DNA of 64,000 bases from CBFHWU01 sp965659665 (lineage in GTDB: Bacteria > Bacteroidota > Bacteroidia > Flavobacteriales > Flavobacteriaceae), in the NCBI GenBank assembly GCA_965659665.1, contig CBFHWU010000018.1:22697-86696 (forward strand). The letters run 5' to 3'. Shown here piece by piece: positions 52,296 to 60,305 of this stretch (within the stretch, counting starts at the first letter, position 1; each line of letters begins with the position of its first letter). The notes beneath the pieces are model-generated. The model saw only the letters and a program-made list of their open reading frames with translations, ran no database searches and was not told the DNA's origin. The position numbers and the translations under genes are program-made.

Positions 52296-55200
52296 TTAAT
52301 CTAATATCATTTCATTTTCTATTGATTTATATGCACTAATATTTCCTAAAATATCCATATGAATTTTTATCGGATTGTAGGTGCTCCAACCTGTCTTGCG
52401 AGATCCAAAATTTAATATTCTTATATAATTTGGATAGAAAGTATCATAGATATTTGCATCGGACAATAATCTAAATTCATAAAACTTGCTTGACAAGCGT
52501 TGTACACGATATAAATGTTTTCTCAATACTTCTACAGGAAGACGTTGCCAATCTACATCTTTAGGAATCCCTAATAAAAAATAGTCATTATTATGTAAAG
52601 CTGTAACTATTTGTTGACCATCCTCAGGGAGTTGATACAATGATGTTTTCTTGACTCTTCGTTGTATCGCTGTCCAAAAAGAAACAACCTCTTCTTTGTG
52701 ATTTTTTTTATTATCTACGTAAATAAGTACATGATGATTATTTCGTGGATTCGTATATAAGTTCTTGCCTTTACGTACCTGAATAGCGTTACTTATCTGT
52801 TCGCGCAAACGGATCTTATTCACTGGAACTGGATCGCCGCTTTTATTGTTGATAAATAATTTGGTAATCATGGCACCATTTTTATTTTTACGTGATAACG
52901 CCCCATTAGGGATCTTCCCTTTTACAAAGCCTCCTTTTTTATCCACCAATTCGTATACCAAATTTCGAATTACAGGGTCAACAATTTTTTGAACTTGTTT
53001 GGCCGTATGTAACGAATGTAACGGTTTTCTAATGTGGTAGGCTTCATTTGTCAAGGGGGGTGTTCGTTTCCCATAGTTTAATTCTTTATGCAGCTGGCCT
53101 CGAGCAGCTACTCCAAAACTGGTATATGAAACTCCTTTTTTCTTGAATTTTGTTTTTTGTTTGGACAGGAGTTTTCTAGGTTGTTTAAAACTCACTCCCA
53201 TGTCTTGAAATGATTGTTTCACATCAGTGCGAAAACTTTTCCACGGAATTGGAAAAACATCGCTGTCGGATCCTTTTTCATACCGATTCCATTGAGAAAG
53301 AGCTTCCAAGAAACTTTTATTTTTTACAGCAGTAATAATGGCATCCAATCCGTGTCGTCTATAGTCACTCAAAGGGTTATCAGTATCTGAATTAAAATCC
53401 AAGTACCATTTTGAGCGTAGGCTATGAGTGGAATGCCCTAAAGTCATTTGTACATTTGGAGTTAACAACTTAAGAAACTCTTTAATTTCTAGGCTAATAT
53501 GATGCTGATCCTCTAATTCTTTGCTTAGCGCATCTGAAGCATAACGGGATACAACAAAATGTTTAAATTTTTGAAAACGATTTGAACGATTACTACTAGC
53601 AACAAAATTCATAAATGCTCTGGTTTTAACCTGCTCCCATTCTCCTGTTTCTTGCGTTAAAAAGTATTCATAAGGAGTATAGTTTTGAATTTTATGTTTA
53701 AACCAACTCATGCATAAGGTTTTGTTATTATCTGAATCATTAAGAAAGCGACTCCAAGGCAAAATATATACAATTGATACATCATTGCTAAACAACTCCT
53801 CAGTACTTATTTTATTACCAGTATAAGGACAAATTTGGTTACATTCGTCCCATAGCGTGTATTTCAATACGTTCATTGGTGTTGGATTTTCACCTAACTC
53901 AATAATTTTTTTAACATTTGCTTCTCGTTCAGCTATTCGTTTTTTTTGATCCATCAAATGTAATTTCCTGTTTTCTTTTGAGCTTTTCAAAAAAGGTCTA
54001 ACATAAACATGAATTGAATCTAAAGAACCATAATTTTCAATAACTCGATTGACGATATTTCTCATTTCGAAAACAGGCTTTTGTAAGACTGGTCTGAATT
54101 TCTTTTGAATATTATTATCTTCCTTGAATGATACGGGTAGTTTTGATAAAGTATCTACAATCGTATCTTGAACTCCATACAATCCTAGTTTTAATGGTTG
54201 ATCCGATGGGTTATGGTGGGAGATTAAATCTGCTAATTTTTCTTTAATGGAAAAATTATTGGATTCATTCATAAGTTCTTCTACTTCTTTAATCAATGCT
54301 ACTTTATTCGCTGAGGTCAAATGATCCCAATGTACTCCGAAAGTATTTTTTACTCCTCCTAAAACTACAGATTTTTTATACGAGAATCCTTGATCTATAA
54401 AAGGTAATATATGGGTAATCGCTTTGTGACTTAACTCTGCATATCCTCTTTTCAATGAAATATTGGCCAATCGTTTAGCTTGTTCTTTTGAAAAGTTCCA
54501 TTTTTTTTTGGCGTAATCTTCCAATTTGTTTTTATCATCAAAAAAATACATCACGTGCCAAATTTTTTCTTGTTCTTCCTCAGACATTTTAAAAAATTCG
54601 TCTCCAAAAAAATGAGGCTTTGACAACTGTACCAAAGTATGCGCTAATACCGAAGTATCAGAATCTTTGTAATTAAATTGATATTCAGGCGATAGCAAAC
54701 CTAGCGCTTTTTTAACTTTTTTAAATGAAAATTGAGCATACTTTAAAGGAACGGTCATGGCGATGTTTCGTTGTTCTTGAGACAACGATTTACCATTACA
54801 CTCGATACTGTTTACCCATCGGGCCACATTGAATTTCTCATGAGCTGGATGACTGAAGGGTGTCCTGGTTTTTTTGGGTTCATATGGACACATTCCAGCA
54901 TTGAACTTTTGGGACTTTACAGGTCGTTGATAAAACAAAATCCCTTCGCGTAACGAATTTTTGGTTCCTCCCAAGTTTTCAATAAATTGGGTATTGATTT
55001 CGGGATAATAGTTGGCTTGAGTGTTTAAGATCTCGTGTAACTCACTAACAAACATTGCTCTATCCAAATATCGGTTGCGCACACGTTCATTAAGAGATTT
55101 ATATGAAGTCTTGTTTTTAGGAAGTAAACTATACAAATATGTCCCAAGTGTTTGATTTTTGAGATGTGATGCGGCATGTTTTATCCCTGGTCTTTTTTCT

Positions 55201-55694
55201 GAAAACAAGCCATTGTATATTGCATCAACTGGTTTCCCTCGTCCTCTTTGAGATTGTATTTTTCCTCGACGTTGAGATAAATGGTACAACACACGACCAA
55301 TTTCTTGCTTACTTATTTGTTTGTGAGTAGCGCGCTGCCGTAATTCATATGGGTTTAGTTTTAGCCAATCTTTTGTAGTAGAGATTGGAAATATTTTATT
55401 TGTTTTCCAAAGATGAAATTCCTCCATTGTCATTGGACACATATCATGTTTAATGAGCTCCTTTAACAGTAATTGTTTTCTTATTTTTCTTCTGAAATTT
55501 TTCTTTCTTGTATCACGAGCATCATTTCGTACGTACGAACTAAGTTGCTCACGATCACCTTCGCCAATATTTTTAATATTAGATTGAAAAACTCTCACCC
55601 CTGATTTTATAATCCTACCTTTATTTCCTGCTTTTTCAACGACAGCCCATCCAATGCTGTCATAATCCATGGTCAATCCTAAAGTTTTTTTCAT
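52296..55694 (-). CDS. cas9: Cas9-like protein (type II-C) with substituted catalytic residues
   Basis: 1132 residues, one uninterrupted frame, the size of a compact type II-C Cas9. The architecture is conserved: RuvC-I (1-40), Arg-rich bridge helix (about 55-75), QRRGKIQSQRGR and REC region, RuvC-II (about 555-575), HNH (about 620-680), RuvC-III (about 770-790) and a C-terminal PAM-interacting part. The active sites are not. RuvC-I has LGLTMDYDSIGW where LGLDIGTNSIGW is usual (Asp to Thr8). RuvC-II IHVYVRP has Tyr564 for Glu. The HNH segment SIVYILPWSR has Val642-Tyr643 for the Asp/Glu-His pair and Lys666 for the later Asn. His781 and Asp784 of RuvC-III remain. Cleavage is not expected; RNA-guided binding is possible. 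No cas1, cas2 or csn2 is adjacent. Confidence 0.93.
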   Translation of the reverse strand: MKKTLGLTMDYDSIGWAVVEKAGNKGRIIKSGVRVFQSNIKNIGEGDREQLSSYVRNDARDTRKKNFRRKIRKQLLLKELIKHDMCPMTMEEFHLWKTNKIFPISTTKDWLKLNPYELRQRATHKQISKQEIGRVLYHLSQRRGKIQSQRGRGKPVDAIYNGLFSEKRPGIKHAASHLKNQTLGTYLYSLLPKNKTSYKSLNERVRNRYLDRAMFVSELHEILNTQANYYPEINTQFIENLGGTKNSLREGILFYQRPVKSQKFNAGMCPYEPKKTRTPFSHPAHEKFNVARWVNSIECNGKSLSQEQRNIAMTVPLKYAQFSFKKVKKALGLLSPEYQFNYKDSDTSVLAHTLVQLSKPHFFGDEFFKMSEEEQEKIWHVMYFFDDKNKLEDYAKKKWNFSKEQAKRLANISLKRGYAELSHKAITHILPFIDQGFSYKKSVVLGGVKNTFGVHWDHLTSANKVALIKEVEELMNESNNFSIKEKLADLISHHNPSDQPLKLGLYGVQDTIVDTLSKLPVSFKEDNNIQKKFRPVLQKPVFEMRNIVNRVIENYGSLDSIHVYVRPFLKSSKENRKLHLMDQKKRIAEREANVKKIIELGENPTPMNVLKYTLWDECNQICPYTGNKISTEELFSNDVSIVYILPWSRFLNDSDNNKTLCMSWFKHKIQNYTPYEYFLTQETGEWEQVKTRAFMNFVASSNRSNRFQKFKHFVVSRYASDALSKELEDQHHISLEIKEFLKLLTPNVQMTLGHSTHSLRSKWYLDFNSDTDNPLSDYRRHGLDAIITAVKNKSFLEALSQWNRYEKGSDSDVFPIPWKSFRTDVKQSFQDMGVSFKQPRKLLSKQKTKFKKKGVSYTSFGVAARGQLHKELNYGKRTPPLTNEAYHIRKPLHSLHTAKQVQKIVDPVIRNLVYELVDKKGGFVKGKIPNGALSRKNKNGAMITKLFINNKSGDPVPVNKIRLREQISNAIQVRKGKNLYTNPRNNHHVLIYVDNKKNHKEEVVSFWTAIQRRVKKTSLYQLPEDGQQIVTALHNNDYFLLGIPKDVDWQRLPVEVLRKHLYRVQRLSSKFYEFRLLSDANIYDTFYPNYIRILNFGSRKTGWSTYNPIKIHMDILGNISAYKSIENEMILD

Positions 55695-55708
55695 TTAAAA
55701 AAATTTTA

Positions 55709-55716
55709 TATCTTTG
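55709..55716 (+). promoter_or_regulatory. Promoter -7 box of the tracrRNA-like gene
   Basis: TATCTTTG fits TAnnTTTG exactly, on the plus strand, 15 nt upstream of and divergent from the cas9 ATG. The -33 position has only T-rich DNA. The predicted RNA start is about 55722. No matching box for cas9 itself was found on the minus strand. Confidence 0.65.
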
Positions 55717-55721
55717 ATGTG

Positions 55722-55802
55722 AATTTTTATTCGTCTTACCACAATAAGGCTATATGCCGAAGACTATTGTCTCCCTGTCCTGCTTCGGTGGGACTTTTTT
55801 TT
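55722..55802 (+). ncRNA. tracrRNA-like RNA
   Basis: About 80 nt. Order of elements: anti-repeat TTCGTC-TT-ACCACAAT (55730-55745) that pairs with the repeat-like unit near 52161; nexus-like AAGGCTATATGCCG (55746-55759, hairpin GGC/GCC), close to the AAGGCTAGTCCG region of known tracrRNAs; a linker; then a 7-bp hairpin GTCCTGC-TTCG-GTGGGAC (55777-55794) with a UUCG tetraloop and a run of eight T, i.e. an intrinsic terminator. This is the layout of type II tracrRNAs. It is divergent from cas9. Confidence 0.82.
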
Positions 55803-56103
55803 ATTTCTACTTTAAAAGAGTTGTAATTTAAATAACTGTTTAATGTAAAAAAAAATCAAAAATTCCACCTTAACTCGCCGAGTCAAAATTATCAGCAGCA
55901 TTGCTCAATTTATCCTAAACGAATTAACTATGTGACGATCACATCATCCACGGTGTGAAGGTATAATAAATGTTGTCATTCAGTGGTGAAATAACAGGGA
56001 ATAGGCAGAAAAGGAGGTGCAACTGACAGATTTCGGGGGGGGAACAACTTAAATTATGGTCAGAATTTATGTAGGATTATACTTACAATCGTATAGGATT
56101 TTT
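55803..56103. other. Non-coding stretch between tracrRNA-like gene and PpiD gene
   Basis: No convincing frame on either strand. It contains mixed-composition DNA (for example CCGAGTC and CATCCACGGTGTGAAGG) that is less AT-rich than typical intergenic DNA here, perhaps a decayed gene, but no family could be recognised. A GTTGTAATTT at about 55820 weakly resembles the start of the repeat-like unit; not claimed. Confidence 0.35.
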
Positions 56104-58215
56104 CTAATAATATACATATCTATTGTCCTCAACTGTTACAATTTCCTTTAAAGCGGCTATCACTTTTTGTTCTATGGTGGCTTGTTGAGTGCTTAATAAA
56201 GAGGATGAATAGCCTAAATAGGAATCCAAATCCTTATTATTCGATTTGAAATCAAGCTTTATCATAAACACCCCTTGCTTGCCTTCAATAATGGGAGTAA
56301 TGGCATCTTTGTCAAAATTAAAAGCTGATCCAATAACAAAAGGTTCGCTTCCCGCTCCTGCAATAGTGCCCGCAAACTGATTGATTGCCGAGGAGGCATT
56401 AATGGTTGTGTTATATTTTTCTGCTAAGGACTTTAAATCAGGGCTGTTCTTATTTTCATCGATTATGAGAGATGCTTTCTTTTTGTTAACTAAAATTGAA
56501 GTAATTGATTCACGAACTTCATCTACAGCGGCTAATCCTTCAGCAGAAGCAGCAGTAAGTTGAACAATGGCATATCCACCTGCCGACCCAGACAAATTAA
56601 AACGTTTGATATCTCCTACAGAAGAATCCTCATTGAATAACCATTGAACAATACGTCGCTGATTTCCGATGCTTGGTAAACTTTCGTCTAATATTTTTAA
56701 TTTACTGGCGGTCTTAACATTATACTCATTAGCTGAAGCCAAATCCGAAAAATTTTCATCTTTAAGGTCTAGCTCAAATTGTGTAGCCTTCGCAAAAACT
56801 TGATTACTTGTTTTTTCAGAGGGGACTAATTTCTTAGCAATAGTCGCTAACTTCACTACATCTTCTTTGTCCAAAATTTCGATAATATGAAATCCAAAAT
56901 CTGTTTCAACAAGACCGATTGATCCTTTAGGTTTTGAAAAAGCAAAAGTATCAAAGTTTTTAACCATATCCCCTTGGCTGAAAAAACCTAAATCTCCCCC
57001 TCTGCTTTTAGAAGGTCCATTCGAATAATTTCGAGCTAAATCAGCAAAATCTGCGCCTTGTTTTTTTACCATCCCTAAAATACGGTTAGCTTCAATACGA
57101 GCTTCTTCTTTAGATCGCAACACATTCTGTTCGACATTTTGAGCTCCTTGATAGGAAATAAGGATATGTCGGGCATTAACAGACCCGTTTGTTTGTCTTT
57201 CAACCATACGTGTCAGTTTCATATAGTCACCATCTATGAAAGGACCAAAAACATCATCAACTTCTAAACCAAAAAGAGTTTTGGCATACGTTCCTGACAG
57301 TTCTGACTCCCTAAAAAATTGGTCTTGATAAGGGATATCTGAATACTCAGCAACAAATGACGCTATGTCTTGAGCTGTAGCGATGGAAGGTAATTCTTCT
57401 TCTTGTTGAGAAACTTCATTATAAATTGAGCGAACATTCATAAGAGATTTCAATTCGTTTTCAGTGTCTAAATTATCTTCAGTTGATGGGACTTCTTCAA
57501 ATACAACAAATTGAATATCTCTTGTTGCTTCACGGTTGTATTTATTTTTATGTTTTTTGATGTATGATTTTATTTCACCATCTGAAATATTGATAAGACT
57601 GTCTGGAATAGAAGTGTAGGGAACTTTAACATACGAAATATTTATTTTATCATTTTCAAGCTTATGTTGAATTTCTCCTTCAAATTCGGTTACATAAATT
57701 CCGGCTTTTACTAGGTTCATATATTGAGTACCCAAGATGTTATTACGTATAGATTCTTCTTGAATTTTCCATTGTTCAAAACCAGATGGATTATTAAATT
57801 TTAAATCAGCTATAAAATCAAGAAACAATGCTAAATCAAATAATCCTACCTCATTTTGAAATCGTTGATCTTGTTTAAAGTTTGGGTCGTTTTGAATAAA
57901 ATATTCAATATGACTTTTACCTGCATTAAGTTCCAGCGTTTCGAATTGTATGTTTAAGATAGTAGAGGAAAGTTGTTGTTCCCAAACATATTTAGCCGCT
58001 TCAATATTTGACATGTTAAATCTTTGCTCGGCGTAGTCGACTTGAACACTAAAATCTTCAATTAAGAGTTCTTCATCTCCTATAATGGCAACGGGTTCTT
58101 GACTGATATCACCTGCCCCTTCAAATATACCTGAAATGACAAAAGCAAATAATGCTAAACCAATCACAAGAATTAAAAAAAAGGAGCGCTGTCTAATTTT
58201 ACCTAAAATGGCCAT
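56104..58215 (-). CDS. PpiD/SurA-type peptidyl-prolyl isomerase
   Basis: 703 residues. One N-terminal membrane anchor (about residues 11-30), a SurA-like chaperone N domain, and a parvulin domain (about 345-445: VNARHILISYQG ... GPSKSRGGDLGFFSQGDMV ... VETDFGFHIIEI). Periplasmic folding factor for outer-membrane proteins. First of a compact minus-strand envelope cluster as read towards the left edge. Full length compared with flavobacterial relatives. Confidence 0.9.
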   Translation of the reverse strand: MAILGKIRQRSFFLILVIGLALFAFVISGIFEGAGDISQEPVAIIGDEELLIEDFSVQVDYAEQRFNMSNIEAAKYVWEQQLSSTILNIQFETLELNAGKSHIEYFIQNDPNFKQDQRFQNEVGLFDLALFLDFIADLKFNNPSGFEQWKIQEESIRNNILGTQYMNLVKAGIYVTEFEGEIQHKLENDKINISYVKVPYTSIPDSLINISDGEIKSYIKKHKNKYNREATRDIQFVVFEEVPSTEDNLDTENELKSLMNVRSIYNEVSQQEEELPSIATAQDIASFVAEYSDIPYQDQFFRESELSGTYAKTLFGLEVDDVFGPFIDGDYMKLTRMVERQTNGSVNARHILISYQGAQNVEQNVLRSKEEARIEANRILGMVKKQGADFADLARNYSNGPSKSRGGDLGFFSQGDMVKNFDTFAFSKPKGSIGLVETDFGFHIIEILDKEDVVKLATIAKKLVPSEKTSNQVFAKATQFELDLKDENFSDLASANEYNVKTASKLKILDESLPSIGNQRRIVQWLFNEDSSVGDIKRFNLSGSAGGYAIVQLTAASAEGLAAVDEVRESITSILVNKKKASLIIDENKNSPDLKSLAEKYNTTINASSAINQFAGTIAGAGSEPFVIGSAFNFDKDAITPIIEGKQGVFMIKLDFKSNNKDLDSYLGYSSSLLSTQQATIEQKVIAALKEIVTVEDNRYVYY

Positions 58216-58288
58216 AACTCAATGTATTAAATGGATGGCGAAAATACGATTTCTTTATCGAACTCAAAAGTGTGTTGGTCCTATTCTA

Positions 58289-59554
58289 TTAAATCAGTAC
58301 TTTTAATTCAATAAGATCGATTTTAGTATTCGAAACTTCTTTTATAATAAACTTGAATCCCTCGATAATCACTTGTTCATTTTGATCAGGGATTTCGGCT
58401 GTGTTATGAACTACAAGACCCCCTAAGGTTTCGTACTGATCACTTTCAGGAAGATTCAATTTATAACGTTCATTTATATCATCTACATCCAAGCGTGCTG
58501 AAAATAAATAAGTATGTTCATTGAGTTGTTCTTCTCTCAATTGTAAACTATCGTGTTCGTCTTCAATTTCGCCAAAAAGTTCCTCCACGATGTCCTCAAC
58601 AGTCAACATCCCTGCTGTTCCTCCGTATTCATCCAAAACAACTGAAATACTTTTTCTTTTTCGTGTCAAAATATTTAAGACATCTTTAATGAACATTGAT
58701 TCAGGAACAAATTCCACAGGGAGTGTTATTAAACGTATCGTCTTAGGTCTTTTAAACAAATCAAAAGCATGAACATAGCCGATAATGTTATCTAAGTTTT
58801 GATGATATACCAAAATTTTAGAAAAGCCCGATTCAGAAAATAGACGAATAAGTTCTTTGGGAGTTTGATATCGATCAACAGCCATAATCTCCGCACGTGG
58901 AACCATAATTTCACGTGCTCTTAAATTGGAAAATTCTAGCGCATTTTGAAAAATTTGTATTTCACTATCGATTTCTTGATCTTTAGTTGAATCAATATGT
59001 TCGGAAATATAATCCTCTAATTCCCCTTTGCTAAAAGCTAGAGGTTCTTGATCAGTATCAACTTTAAAAAAACGTTTTAAAAGCCCATCCGAAAACCATA
59101 AAACTGCAGTGGTAATTGGCATCAACAAACGATAAAACACGTAAGCAGGAATTGAGAAAAATTTCAATAACCCGTTAGCATAAATTTGAAAAAATACTTT
59201 TGGTAAAAATTCAGCAGTTAATAGGATAACGCCTGTCGATATTAATGTTTGGTAAAGAATTCCAATCATTGGTAGTTCGGCAGAATCAACAAGTTCGGGA
59301 AACAATGTATGGACAATAACCTTACCCATAAATATACCATAAACAACAAGTGCTATATTGTTACCCACCAACATGGTGACAATAAATTTAGAGGGATTGT
59401 GGGTAAGTTTGGCTAGGATATTAGCTACAATACTATTTTGAGATTTCTGTATTTCTAGGCGAATACGATTTGAGGATACAAAAGCAATTTCCATACCTGA
59501 AAAAAAAGCAGAAAACATAAGACAAACAGCAATAATCAGACTGTCTTGGGTCAT
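58289..59554 (-). CDS. CNNM/CorC-type membrane protein (hemolysin family)
   Basis: 421 residues: N-terminal DUF21/CNNM transmembrane domain with four helices (FSGMEIAFVSSNRIRLE at the start), a CBS pair (about 205-330; MVPRAEIMAVDRYQ, VLDEYGGTAGMLTVEDIVEELFGEIEDEHD) and a C-terminal CorC_HlyC domain. Related proteins take part in Mg2+ homeostasis; GldE of gliding bacteria belongs to the same superfamily but the identity here is not resolved. The ATG overlaps the upstream small gene by 4 nt. Confidence 0.9.
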   Translation of the reverse strand: MTQDSLIIAVCLMFSAFFSGMEIAFVSSNRIRLEIQKSQNSIVANILAKLTHNPSKFIVTMLVGNNIALVVYGIFMGKVIVHTLFPELVDSAELPMIGILYQTLISTGVILLTAEFLPKVFFQIYANGLLKFFSIPAYVFYRLLMPITTAVLWFSDGLLKRFFKVDTDQEPLAFSKGELEDYISEHIDSTKDQEIDSEIQIFQNALEFSNLRAREIMVPRAEIMAVDRYQTPKELIRLFSESGFSKILVYHQNLDNIIGYVHAFDLFKRPKTIRLITLPVEFVPESMFIKDVLNILTRKRKSISVVLDEYGGTAGMLTVEDIVEELFGEIEDEHDSLQLREEQLNEHTYLFSARLDVDDINERYKLNLPESDQYETLGGLVVHNTAEIPDQNEQVIIEGFKFIIKEVSNTKIDLIELKVLI

Positions 59555-59751
59555 GAAGTACTCGAGTTGTTTTTATCAAACTTTTTTCGGTATTTTTTTT
59601 TAAAAAAATACATCCCTACAGATAAAATTCCCAGCACTATGTAAAGATATAACTTAGTGTCGCCTGTGTTGTATGCAATTACTGATCGGTACGTAAATAG
59701 TAAGGCAAACACAATATAGAGTGATTCTGTAATTCTTTGAAATGTTTTCAT
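59551..59751 (-). CDS. Small two-helix membrane protein
   Basis: 66 residues, two hydrophobic segments (about 8-27 and 33-50) and a basic C-terminus KKKYRKKFDKNN. No known function. It lies exactly between lptC (adjacent) and the CNNM gene (4-nt overlap), an arrangement that suggests a real, translationally coupled gene. Confidence 0.75.
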   Translation of the reverse strand: MKTFQRITESLYIVFALLFTYRSVIAYNTGDTKLYLYIVLGILSVGMYFFKKKYRKKFDKNNSSTS

Positions 59752-60300
59752 TTATAATTTTTCTTCCATTTGGACATTTCCAACCAACTTACCAGTCACA
59801 AGTTGATCAAAAAACCGGCTTGCATCAAGCTTTTGGGCGGTAATGTCGTAGCTTTCGTTAGCAAAAGTAAAGTTTTTTTCGGTAAACAACCATTCTTTGT
59901 TAATGTTCCAAAATAATTGTTGAGTTTCTAAGATAGCCCCTTCAGAATTTGTGATTTTTACATTCCCCTGCAAATCGACTAATTCCGTGCTATTGTATAA
60001 TATTCCATAGTCCGCCTCAACGTGTGTTTCATGTCCTAGATCATCATAAAACACCAAACTCAACCCTTCGGGAAACTCAGAGTATGGGAAAGATTGATTC
60101 GTATAATCAATGTTTTTGGGACTCGATAAGATGGCTTTTACAACAGCCGAGTCGGAATATATCATTTTCATATCCTCAGTGATCCCAACGGGTAAAACAT
60201 CAAAAAGGTTTATTTTTTGAATTTCCTGAAAATTGTCCTTACAAGAAAAAACCACACATAACAAAAGTGTGGTTTTTAAAATTAAAGAGATACGTTTCAT
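59752..60300 (-). CDS. lptC: LPS export periplasmic protein LptC
   Basis: 182 residues with an N-terminal signal/lipobox region (LLLCVVFSCKDN), then an LptC-like antiparallel barrel: SEFPEGLSLVFYDDLGHETHVEADYGILYNSTELVDLQGNVKITNSEGAILETQQLFWN. Bridges LptB2FG and LptA in LPS transport. The first 18 codons contain an inverted repeat followed by a T-run that looks like an intrinsic terminator. Confidence 0.85.
   Translation of the reverse strand: MKRISLILKTTLLLCVVFSCKDNFQEIQKINLFDVLPVGITEDMKMIYSDSAVVKAILSSPKNIDYTNQSFPYSEFPEGLSLVFYDDLGHETHVEADYGILYNSTELVDLQGNVKITNSEGAILETQQLFWNINKEWLFTEKNFTFANESYDITAQKLDASRFFDQLVTGKLVGNVQMEEKL
60246..60277 (-). terminator. Terminator-like hairpin inside the lptC signal-peptide region
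   Basis: Perfect 11-bp stem AAAAACCACAC (60247-60257) with GTGTGGTTTTT (60267-60277), 9-nt loop. On the minus strand the second arm ends in six T. It lies within the first 18 codons of lptC, so if active it would cut the transcript before the rest of lptC and the CNNM/PpiD genes. Confidence 0.5.
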
Positions 60301-60305
60301 TTTAG

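Noticed and set aside
55801..56103. Possible cas1/cas2/csn2 remnant next to the Cas9-like locus
   Set aside because: All six frames are interrupted and no segment resembles an adaptation gene.
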